The position numbers were made by a program, and so were the translations under genes. The notes under the pieces were generated by a model. That model did not search any database. It was not told the DNA's origin and saw nothing but the letters and a program-made list of their open reading frames with translations. DNA of 64,000 nt from Unio delphinus (Eukaryota > Mollusca > Bivalvia > Unionida > Unionidae): the NCBI GenBank assembly GCA_029339505.1, contig JAQISU010000163.1, positions 3,364,001-3,428,000 of the forward strand. The letters run 5' to 3'. The stretch's first letter is position 1; each line of letters opens with the position of its first letter. Below, piece by piece: positions 42,060 to 50,185 of this stretch.

Positions 42060-42386
42060 ATGGATCTATATTGTGTGAAGTGTAAAACGCGTACTGGCAC
42101 AGATGACTTGACGACGATTACAACAAAAAATAACCGATCAGCGCTTTCTGGTAAATGCGTACAATGTAGTACAAAGAAATTTAGATTTGTTTCTAAACCC
42201 AAGGAACCTTTAAAAAAAAACGAGGGGGTGATATCGCAGCCAAATTGGCAAAGCTCCCTGGAACCCCATGGGCAAAGTACCCCGGAGAAAAGCACCTTCC
42301 AGGATATAGCTACTGTGGACCGGGAACCAGACTTGATATCAGACTCAATAATCAAAATCAGCCCAACCCCGGTGAAGAACCAATAA
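42060..42386 (+). CDS. zinc-ribbon protein (element B)
   Basis: 108 aa with Cys pairs CVKCK and CVQCS. Nearly unchanged from A (L for V near 18, G for E near 57). The A9 run at 42212-42220 marks the start of the overlapping PLA2-like frame. Confidence 0.65.
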   Translation: MDLYCVKCKTRTGTDDLTTITTKNNRSALSGKCVQCSTKKFRFVSKPKEPLKKNEGVISQPNWQSSLEPHGQSTPEKSTFQDIATVDREPDLISDSIIKISPTPVKNQ

Positions 42387-42580
42387 ACGCCATTGATAAG
42401 GCCTGTCACCTTCATGATGTTGCTTATAAAAGCAGCAATCTGCAACACAGGCATCTAGCAGATGTGAAATTAATTCATGCGTTAAATGCTATTCCTGATA
42501 AATCCTTCAAAGAAAAATTGTCTTCATTTTTGATAAAATCGGCTATGAAAAGTAAATTGATGTTAGGTGCTGGTAATTAA
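42197..42580 (+). CDS. PLA2-like domain frame without its own ATG (element B)
   Basis: Open from 42197 to 42580; no ATG lies upstream of the domain in this frame. YCGPGT calcium loop and ACHLHDVAY catalytic motif are intact and the domain is the same as in A. Offset by -1 from the zinc-ribbon frame at the A9 run. Preservation of both motifs in both copies argues that the frame is or was translated. Confidence 0.75.
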   Translation, partial: TQGTFKKKRGGDIAAKLAKLPGTPWAKYPGEKHLPGYSYCGPGTRLDIRLNNQNQPNPGEEPINAIDKACHLHDVAYKSSNLQHRHLADVKLIHALNAIPDKSFKEKLSSFLIKSAMKSKLMLGAGN

Positions 42581-42584
42581 TAAT

Positions 42585-43421
42585 ATGGAATCAATTTATT
42601 ATTCTCCGAGGGGATACTGGAGGGGTAACGCTGCAATCAATAAACTCGCTAGAGCTGCAAAAGTGAAAAAAACCACTGCGGCTAATTGGTTATCCAAACA
42701 GGCACTATGGCAAATTTATCTACCACCGCCTAAACAAATTCAATTCTCGCATTTTGATGTGACCGCTCCTAATGAAGTTCATCAGGCTGATATATTATTT
42801 CTGCCACATGATCGTGGTTACAAATATGCGTTAACCGTAGTTGATATTGCAAGTCGATACAAAGAAGCAGAACCGTTAAAAACAAAATCAGCCCCTGAAG
42901 TCGCTTCTGCATTTGAAAGGATTTATCGACGAGGTCCTCTGCGTTGGCCAAATCTATTGCAGGTTGATCCTGGCAAGGAATTTCAGGGTGCAGTGTTATC
43001 AACAATAAAACATCATAATGTCACTATCAGACGGGGGCATACTGCGCTACATCGCGATCAGGCCATTGTAGAACGATTTAATCGGACGATTGCTGAGCGG
43101 TTATTTGGATATCAATACGCAAAAGAATTCATTCAAGAAAAGCGATCCAGTGAATGGGTTAAAAGATTACCATCTGTGATTACTGCACTGAATAACGAGA
43201 TTACTAGAACAATCAACATGAAACCTATCAACGCGATTAAAAAGAAGTCAATACCCGTACAACCACAAAAAGATTTCCCTAGAAACGCTAGCGTTTCCCA
43301 ACCAATTCTTGGTAGTAGTGTCATTGTGAGGTACTTATACGAACCAGGAGAGCTTGAAGGGGGTAGAAAAGGGCTACTGATCCTATTTGGAGCGTCACTA
43401 CGCATAAGATATCTAGTATAA
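42585..43421 (+). pseudogene. DDE integrase, C-terminally frameshifted (element B)
   Basis: The catalytic core is intact (Asp in VHQADILFLP, Asp in LLQVDPGKEF, Glu in AIVERFNRT). One A is missing at 43367-43370 (A4 against A5 in element A), so the frame departs inside the SH3/chromo-like C-terminal domain and stops at 43421. The remaining ~100 bp of the original frame are still readable to about 43540. Without its C-terminal domain the protein would probably not integrate efficiently; a sequencing error in the A-run is a real alternative. Confidence 0.85.
43282..43297. promoter_or_regulatory. palindrome GAAACGCTAGCGTTTC in the integrase gene (element B)
   Basis: Perfect 16-bp dyad, homologous to 14309-14324. 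Confidence 0.5.
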
Positions 43422-43538
43422 CACGATCAACTGGTAGACCTCCAGTCTATAAACTGGATTCAACTGCCCCTCAGCGGGGTTTTACTCGACAACAACTACA
43501 AGTGATTCCCGAGGATACTCAATTGCAACCGCATGGTC

Positions 43539-46500
43539 TTAACAAGCACCGTTGCGTCTATTGCACTCTAGACAAGTCAACATCACATTATTTCTGACAT
43601 GACCGAGATTGTTATTTTTTCTGTCTACGGTGAATTGGCGAGGATCCTTATCCGAATACTGCCAACGCATTATACAATTGCAACTCGCGCAGTGATTATT
43701 CTGTTGTTTCTTCAAAGTGATTATTAATTTAGCATCAATATCAAATTCTCGTTGTTTTTTTTGTCCTGTTGTTTGTAACCGGAGAGTTTTTTTATTAATG
43801 ATGCTAACATCAATATCACTTATTGTTGTGTCATTATCATCACCAATGATTTCATCATTGAGGACAACTCTTCGAAGTTGATTTATGTTTCGTACTCTGG
43901 ATACTGCGAGATAGACTAAATTTGACCATTCGATGCGATTATCTACCATCCAAACAATTGTATCCGATATAGTCAATCCCTGTGAAGAATGTATCGTCGC
44001 TGCGTATCCTAGCGTCCACGGGGATTTATTAGCACGCAATGCATCTTCAACGACATTGATATCAACCAGCACAATATCATTTAATACCAGAATTTGTTTT
44101 TCATTCTGTCCTGGAATATCAACTTCAATGTTCTGTTTTCGTGTATCCGATGGCCTATAACAAAGGGGTACTGGAAGCGTTGCAAATTTTTCTTTATGCA
44201 ATTCAAATAACTTCATCTGAAGTGTGTCCCTGACTATTTTTCTACTTGCAATTATCAAATCATTTGGTCTCCATGTTTCCCAGAAATCATTCATTGGAGT
44301 TTCTGAAATCACTTCACGCGCTATTTCGCATTGGATTCTATCCGGTTGTAATCTAATTAGCGCTTTGAACTCGCGTAATCGTTCATCAAGTGATCTATAA
44401 TCAGTGGTGATTTCTTCATAGTAGTCTACAAAACCCTTTAGCCATTCATGTGGAGATGCACCGACAAATGGTGGTGGTTGGCCTTGATCACCGCACATGA
44501 CGACTTTTGTGTTTTTGTTTAACAACCACTCAAGAAATGTTTTTAATACATCTAATGACACTGTGCATATTTCATCCCAAATTATGATTTCAGGAATGAA
44601 TTTATCACCCATACGCTCAGGAGTCCATTTGTCACCCTTCCATCGAAAAAAACTGTGATAAATGCAAGCATTTACCCCTCGTTGTATCATCTCTCTGGCG
44701 AGTCTGTGAGTCGGTGTTAGCACAATCATGTTAGAAACGCTAGCGTTTCCACGACGAAATAATTCAATTGCACGAGTTGTCTTTCCTGACCCACCACAAC
44801 CGTTTAAATAAACTGTCTTGTATCTACATACTGGATCAGATACCGGTGGTGCATTAGAAAGTTCTGATTGAATTTCAATACGGTTACAACAAATATATTT
44901 ATCATCCATGGCAACGTCTGCGGATTCACAATACTCATGTAGCATCTCCTTTTTAAATCGCCAACGCCCCCAATTTTCTTCGGGATCTGTGAATGCCGCT
45001 ACAGCTGATTTGTACTTATTGTGTATATACATCGAATCAGTGGCCACTCTAACCGCGGTATTAGGAAATCTATTTATCATCGAAAATAGATTAATAGAAG
45101 CATAGGCTAACATTGAACTTCTTAAGTGTGTGTACTGGGAATTATATCCATCACAGTAGGTAACAACCGTACCTAATTTCTCACCATTGGATAGAAAAGC
45201 ATCCTTACGGGATACAAGTTTTCCCTGTTTCATTAAATCCGCTACAATAAAATCGTATTCAGCGACATCTATGATCAACCGCGAAGAATATTTTGCGTTA
45301 TCGTATCGTCCACCCTGGGTAAATTTACCGATTATTCTTCTTCCGAGATCTTTTGCTTGTTCTTTTTTAATTTCAAATAACTTCTTAGACCAATTTATGA
45401 TTTCTTCTTCACTGAAATCTGGAAACTGTTTTCGTAGTTCGTTGATTATTCTATCTAGATCGGGTTGTGGTAGCCTAACTTCTTTCTGAGCTCGATAGCA
45501 TATAATAGCCTCGGAAACAATCAACGATATTAGCATACCACAATCAATCATATATCTCAATAGCACTATTGGCATCCAGTGTTTTTCAGATAGGTGTCTA
45601 CCGAGCCAAACATAACTACACGGATGTAACCCTGTAGCTAATTCAAATGATATCACACGAGCGAATCCGGTTAAATCAAAATCAGGCAATGGTCCATTAA
45701 TCGCAACACGAGTAATTTCATGCGTGGGGTGTCCAAATCGTTTGAAGTACTCAGCGCATTCCCCATACCCGAGAAAACTTCCGGGATAACACGCGGCTAT
45801 ATCAATTGAAATCATACCATCACGTGAGTATTTCGTATTCCACAGTCCTCCATAACCAAATTCGACGCAACTCAATTTAACATCCTCGAGAAAATCACTT
45901 CGTGTTGGACGCCATGAGTTTTTTTCTCTTGCGAAGTGAGCTACCACTGATGGAATAGTAAAACTATCCGTGAGTAGTTTTTCATGGAAATACTCCGGTG
46001 AAAAATCACTAGCGATTTTTCTCATTCTGTTATCTAATTCTTCAATGCGATATAATTCACCATTTGGTTTTACAAATTGATCGAATTCTTCATCACTTCT
46101 AAGTAACCACACTGACACAGGATCATCCTTACACAACGCATGAATAGCATCGAATAATTTCTCTTCATAGAAAACATCCCCGACGAACTCCTTAGGGATA
46201 TATTTCACGGTTCGTTCTCGTGGAAATATTGTTACCGCAGGTGTCCACGCGTGTTTGTTATGATCAATAATCTGTATTGGTGCTCCATTTTTGTTATATT
46301 TCGGTTCGTATAAAACCTCTCCCGTTATCGTCATAACTGTTATTGGAAATCTTAATGATGTTTCTAATTTAGCTATATCAGAAATCTTTGCAGCATGCTG
46401 TTTCACTGTCAGTTCCCACTCGGTTATTTTCCTACGTCGCAGATCAGTTAGTTTATTTCCTCGGGATGCATTTGTGAAGTGTTCTATTATTCGTTCTGCT

Positions 46501-47498
46501 ACACAATTAAGCCCTGACGAATATTTCATAGGAGCTAGTTTTGCGATATCGGGTTTATCATTTAACGGATATATCCCATAAACCATTGCTGTTACGGGAT
46601 AAGATCTTTCGTAGTATGGTTTGTCAATGCCGGTTAGAATCCCTGGTTTGGAATCTCTACTCACAATGACAGCTTTTTTATTCTTGAGGATTGGTTCAAA
46701 TTTATCCTTAATAATCCATTTGCCATCGACTTCGATAATGAATTTGATTCGGAAAAAATGCCGTTTTTCCCCAACACGTGAAATTATCACTGCTGCTTTT
46801 TCATCATTCATGGTAGCATCAACAACACCATCAATTCGAAATGTTGACCAACAATAAGATGCTCCATCACGCTTAAATTCATTAAAACAATCTCTGATTT
46901 TACTAATCATGGCTTTATCAAGAATTGTATTCTTTGGTGTATTAGAAGCTATATCGAGATTGAATTGAGCATCTTTCCAAGGGTAATCTCTCTTGGACGT
47001 TTTTTTTGGTTTATCGAGATTAAATCTAGGATTGATTTTCAATAATCTCTTAAACTCTTTCATGTTTCCGTCTATTGGACGTTTTTTGGGTTTATCGAGA
47101 TTAAATCTAGGATTGATTTTGTTACGTCTTTTTGGTTTATCGAGATTAAATCTAGGATTGATTTTCAATAATCTCTTAAACTCTTTCATGTTTCCGTCTC
47201 TTGGACGTTTGTTACGTCTTTTTGGTTTATCGAGATTAAATTTAGGATTGATTTTCAATAATCTCTTAAACTCTTTCATGTTTCCGTCTCTTGGACGTTT
47301 GTTACGTCTTTTTGGTTTATCGAGATTAAATTTAGGATTGATTTTTAATAATCTCTTAAACTCCTTCATGTTTCCGTCTCTTGGACGTTTTTTGGGTCTA
47401 TCGAGATTAAATTTAGGATTGATTTTTAATAATCTCTTAAACCCCTTATCAGCATTGAATTCAGCATTTTTCGAAGGCAATCTCTTGAACTCCTTCAT
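43539..47498 (-). CDS. PolB-like polymerase fused to SF1 helicase and HNH domain (1319 aa)
   Basis: One uninterrupted frame. Order: basic tandem repeats (about 1-186, KEFKRLLKINPRFNLDKPK units); a poorly known N-terminal region (190-550) where I cannot point to exonuclease motifs; PolB-like motif A (SIDIAACYPGSFLG, ~563), a motif B-like IIGKFTQGG (~722) and motif C (VRVATDSMYIH, ~817); SF1 helicase with Walker A GCGGSGKT (~899), LTPTHRLAREM, IIWDEIC, CGDQGQPPP and HSSQGLT; finally HNH/McrA-like HCASCNC..DRKNNNLGHVRNN..TCLECN (~1270-1319). I recall similar polymerase-helicase fusions among predicted proteins of arbuscular mycorrhizal fungi; a search must confirm. It should replicate the element, with the helicase replacing host unwinding. 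It is divergent from the HNH homing gene. Confidence 0.85.
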   Translation of the reverse strand: MKEFKRLPSKNAEFNADKGFKRLLKINPKFNLDRPKKRPRDGNMKEFKRLLKINPKFNLDKPKRRNKRPRDGNMKEFKRLLKINPKFNLDKPKRRNKRPRDGNMKEFKRLLKINPRFNLDKPKRRNKINPRFNLDKPKKRPIDGNMKEFKRLLKINPRFNLDKPKKTSKRDYPWKDAQFNLDIASNTPKNTILDKAMISKIRDCFNEFKRDGASYCWSTFRIDGVVDATMNDEKAAVIISRVGEKRHFFRIKFIIEVDGKWIIKDKFEPILKNKKAVIVSRDSKPGILTGIDKPYYERSYPVTAMVYGIYPLNDKPDIAKLAPMKYSSGLNCVAERIIEHFTNASRGNKLTDLRRRKITEWELTVKQHAAKISDIAKLETSLRFPITVMTITGEVLYEPKYNKNGAPIQIIDHNKHAWTPAVTIFPRERTVKYIPKEFVGDVFYEEKLFDAIHALCKDDPVSVWLLRSDEEFDQFVKPNGELYRIEELDNRMRKIASDFSPEYFHEKLLTDSFTIPSVVAHFAREKNSWRPTRSDFLEDVKLSCVEFGYGGLWNTKYSRDGMISIDIAACYPGSFLGYGECAEYFKRFGHPTHEITRVAINGPLPDFDLTGFARVISFELATGLHPCSYVWLGRHLSEKHWMPIVLLRYMIDCGMLISLIVSEAIICYRAQKEVRLPQPDLDRIINELRKQFPDFSEEEIINWSKKLFEIKKEQAKDLGRRIIGKFTQGGRYDNAKYSSRLIIDVAEYDFIVADLMKQGKLVSRKDAFLSNGEKLGTVVTYCDGYNSQYTHLRSSMLAYASINLFSMINRFPNTAVRVATDSMYIHNKYKSAVAAFTDPEENWGRWRFKKEMLHEYCESADVAMDDKYICCNRIEIQSELSNAPPVSDPVCRYKTVYLNGCGGSGKTTRAIELFRRGNASVSNMIVLTPTHRLAREMIQRGVNACIYHSFFRWKGDKWTPERMGDKFIPEIIIWDEICTVSLDVLKTFLEWLLNKNTKVVMCGDQGQPPPFVGASPHEWLKGFVDYYEEITTDYRSLDERLREFKALIRLQPDRIQCEIAREVISETPMNDFWETWRPNDLIIASRKIVRDTLQMKLFELHKEKFATLPVPLCYRPSDTRKQNIEVDIPGQNEKQILVLNDIVLVDINVVEDALRANKSPWTLGYAATIHSSQGLTISDTIVWMVDNRIEWSNLVYLAVSRVRNINQLRRVVLNDEIIGDDNDTTISDIDVSIINKKTLRLQTTGQKKQREFDIDAKLIITLKKQQNNHCASCNCIMRWQYSDKDPRQFTVDRKNNNLGHVRNNVMLTCLECNRRNGAC
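44734..44749. promoter_or_regulatory. palindrome GAAACGCTAGCGTTTC in the helicase region (element B)
   Basis: Perfect 16-bp dyad, homologous to 12873-12888. Confidence 0.5.
46950..47498 (-). repeat. coding minisatellite in the polymerase N-terminus (element B)
   Basis: Five full ~90-bp units plus a partial one (KINPRFNLDKPKKRPID) between degenerate first and last units; more units than in element A. Confidence 0.85.
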
Positions 47499-47594
47499 GC
47501 TATACTAAAATCAAGTGTCTAAATGAAAGGTTTATGTATAATGAATCACTGCAATGGATCAGTCAATGAATTAGACAAATAATATAGTATACTA
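47499..47594. promoter_or_regulatory. divergent promoter region, polymerase and HNH genes (element B)
   Basis: 96 bp, mirror of 10156-10251, with TAGTATA-type motifs beside both start codons. Confidence 0.5.
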
Positions 47595-48086
47595 ATGAAC
47601 CAGGAATTCAGACCACACCCAGTGAGTACAAATTATGAAGCATCCAGTGATGGTGTTGTAAGACACTGTAGACTGAAGAACCCAGTTGGGTGGGATAATG
47701 GTATGGGGTATTTATTCTTTACTGTTGGAAAGAAGAAATATTACAATCATCGTTTCGTATTTGAATGTTTTAATGGATTGATCAAAAATGGTTTTGTTAT
47801 CGATAACAAGGATTCTAATCCAAGGAACAATTCTTTATCAAATCTGCAAGCAATCACACAGAGTGAGAATTCCAAACGAGGAAGGACTGGCATTTGTTCA
47901 AAAAAAGTGAAACCAGTAAAATCTTTGAATACAACAACTAACGAAGAAAAAATATTTAAATCAATATATGAAGCCGGCAAGTATTTCAATATTTGTAGAG
48001 CCTCAGTACGATTCGTTGCAGAGGGGGTTTGTCGATCGGCTATTTCAAAAAGGACGGGACAAAAAGTTCAATTTAGTTATGTCTGA
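47595..48086 (+). CDS. homing-type HNH endonuclease with mutated His (element B)
   Basis: 163 aa, same NUMOD-HNH-NUMOD1 layout as in A, but the core motif reads VIDNKDSNPRNN instead of VIDHKDSNPRNN (CAC to AAC). That His is the expected general base or first H of the HNH core, so this copy is probably catalytically dead though full length. A Cys to Gly change in TCICS is the other visible difference near the centre. Its stop overlaps the next ATG (TGATG). Confidence 0.8.
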   Translation: MNQEFRPHPVSTNYEASSDGVVRHCRLKNPVGWDNGMGYLFFTVGKKKYYNHRFVFECFNGLIKNGFVIDNKDSNPRNNSLSNLQAITQSENSKRGRTGICSKKVKPVKSLNTTTNEEKIFKSIYEAGKYFNICRASVRFVAEGVCRSAISKRTGQKVQFSYV

Positions 48087-48487
48087 TGCGTCATATTTTT
48101 CATTTAGAAATATATCATTATTATAGAATAATGAATTCTGAAAACATGAATAGCATTTTATCCGAGATTTCAAAATTGAAAAGTTGGGATATTGAACTAT
48201 CAGATGGGTTAAATCCTGATCAAATCATGTCTGATTTTCAGGATATAGAATACGGAGTTAACAACAATAAATATATGCTACCAAAGAAGTATGCGCTCAT
48301 CAAAAGAATTCAGAATTCTATTAAGGACTCTCTCGCATTTTCCAGTGACGTAAGTGTGTTCGCTCCGTTGTATACCATCGTAGAACGAATACGAAAAGAA
48401 TTGGGGTACGAATACGAATTGAAAAAGGAGGTTAATTCTAAAGTTAGAAACCTACGGGCGTTAATTCAAGAAAATGAAAAATTTTGA
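48086..48487 (+). CDS. 133-aa unknown protein (element B)
   Basis: Almost identical to 9264-9664 of element A. ATG overlaps the HNH stop; the internal ATG at 48131 is an alternative start. Helical and charged, no family recognised. Strong conservation between copies sets it apart from the virion genes. Confidence 0.5.
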   Translation: MRHIFHLEIYHYYRIMNSENMNSILSEISKLKSWDIELSDGLNPDQIMSDFQDIEYGVNNNKYMLPKKYALIKRIQNSIKDSLAFSSDVSVFAPLYTIVERIRKELGYEYELKKEVNSKVRNLRALIQENEKF

Positions 48488-48576
48488 TTGACCGACCATT
48501 TATCATTATTTGATTGACCGACTATTTATCATTATTTGATTGCCCGACCATTAATCATTTTTTTTTTTAGCCGACC
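48482..48576. repeat. 26-bp tandem repeats (element B)
   Basis: About three units of TGATTGACCGACCATTTATC type, against four to five in element A. Confidence 0.8.
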
Positions 48577-48613
48577 CTCAAGGGATGTCAAAAATCGATG
48601 GTGTTAGGTCGGG

Positions 48614-48660
48614 ATTGAAAAATTGTTTCACAATTGAAAAATTGTTTCTGATTTTAAATA
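48614..48660 (+). promoter_or_regulatory. duplicated upstream motif (element B)
   Basis: Two copies of ATTGAAAAATTGTTTC, the second running CTGATTTTAAATA into the ATG at 48661. Confidence 0.45.
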
Positions 48661-49636
48661 ATGGTCAATGAAGCATTAACAACCCGATTGGCTCGTGAAC
48701 GACTGGATGCAATCAGGAGATTTGTACCAATTCGTGACTCTGTACGGAATAAACTACAACAACGACAGAGTCTTCAGACTGATTTTGCTATGGAATCCGA
48801 AGAATTGTTTAAACCAGTAACCACAGCAACGAAAGGGATAGAGCGTGCTATACTGGGAGATGTTCCCGAGACGGGAAAATCTGTTATTGGTGAACTCGAA
48901 AAAATAGCAGCGAAAACTGAACAAACAAAACAAATGGAATCAAAAGAAATAGTAGATGATTTACGCGTGATATTTAACGAGGCGGGTTTAGCAGCGATTA
49001 ATAAGACTGATTCAACAGGAATTCCTGAGCTTGTTGTTACGACTTATGAAAACAGGAAAAATATGTTGAAACCAGAATATCATATGTTTGTTAGAAATTT
49101 AGATCATTGGGCTGATATATTCTACAAAATCAAAACTGAAAAAAACAGGTAGAATTAGGAAGAAGGATAACGCATCATATATTCAATATAGAAATGCGGT
49201 GGATATAGTGTATAATCGATACGAAGAGTTTAAACAACAACAAAAAACACGAAAATTGCGAGGAAGGCGACAGCAACCTGCAAAGAAAATATCTTTTTCA
49301 CCTAAAAAACAACTACCACCTGATGATGATATTCTTGATTATTTACAAAAAGCCAATTTAGAAGAAATGAAAAAAATGGATGTAGCAATGGGTTATAGCG
49401 GAAGCGGATTGCAAGATTCCAGTGAGAATCCAAGGATTTCATGTCCTGGTAGTGTTATCAATGATATATCACGATTAGAAGTTCTTGTAGGAGGTTTCCG
49501 AGCTGGAAATAACTCACCGGAAATAATTAATGAAGCAGCTGATATCTGTAGACGATTATTTCAGGGTGGTATCATGGATATCAAAACATATCGAGATTTC
49601 ATTGACGAGTTAGTAGAGGATTATCACAGTGATTAA
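48661..49636 (+). pseudogene. fast-evolving Polinton protein, frameshifted (element B)
   Basis: First frame 48661-49152 (163 codons), second open from about 49130 to 49636 in the next frame; the shift lies in an A7 run at 49139-49145. The N-terminal ~38 and C-terminal ~65 residues match element A almost exactly, but the centre is only faintly similar (shared spots: W.D..YK.., KKD). It carries its own low-complexity, Gln- and Arg-rich stretch (..FKQQQKTRKLRGRRQQ). The centre looks replaced rather than simply mutated. Function unknown. Confidence 0.6.
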
Positions 49637-49652
49637 TCACCGGGATTGAATA

Positions 49653-49668
49653 AAAACGCTAGCGTTTC
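49653..49668. promoter_or_regulatory. palindrome AAAACGCTAGCGTTTC upstream of the 148-aa gene (element B)
   Basis: 14-bp perfect core AAACGCTAGCGTTT, non-coding, directly before the TTGAAAAATTG motif. Element A has no copy at the matching place. Confidence 0.5.
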
Positions 49669-49670
49669 CA

Positions 49671-49698
49671 ATTGAAAAATTGTTTCTGATTTCAAATA
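49671..49698 (+). promoter_or_regulatory. upstream motif before the 148-aa gene (element B)
   Basis: ATTGAAAAATTGTTTCTGAT then TTCAAATA and the ATG at 49699. Confidence 0.45.
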
Positions 49699-50145
49699 AT
49701 GATCATACACTACAATCATGATAAACCAACCCCCGTCTATGTAGTTAATTCACGGTTTCCGGTTTATAGAGCATACTACGGAGATGGTTTAGGCAATACC
49801 ATTGCAGGGTTATTTGCGAGAATGGCTCCAAAAGTGATGCCGTTAGCTAAACAACTAGGAATGAAAGCAATTGAAGTTATTCGTGATAAGGGTATTGGTG
49901 CTGTTGGAGATCTTGCTGGAAAAGCATTTTCAACTGCGAAGAATAAATTAACATCATTAGTGAAATCACGAAGTGATTTACGAAAAAAGAAACCGTTACC
50001 ATCTACAGCGGAAATGCCTGCAAGTGTTAGTAGAATTATAATTAACGCAGTAGACGAAAAATTAGCGTCGATGGCTTTAACCCCCGACCAAAGCAATATT
50101 GCAAATATGATAGCAGAAAGTGGCTTTAAAAAAACACGACGATGA
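49699..50145 (+). CDS. small basic virion-core or pX-like protein (element B)
   Basis: 148 aa, as in A. GDGLGNTIAGLFARMAP amphipathic segment and basic C-terminus (FKKTRR). The possible protease site IAGSG of element A is IAESG here, which would not fit the adenain consensus. Otherwise only a few substitutions (I for N near 115). Confidence 0.5.
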   Translation: MIIHYNHDKPTPVYVVNSRFPVYRAYYGDGLGNTIAGLFARMAPKVMPLAKQLGMKAIEVIRDKGIGAVGDLAGKAFSTAKNKLTSLVKSRSDLRKKKPLPSTAEMPASVSRIIINAVDEKLASMALTPDQSNIANMIAESGFKKTRR

Positions 50146-50185
50146 AATGAAAAATCGCGATTTAGACTCTGATAAATAGAATAAA

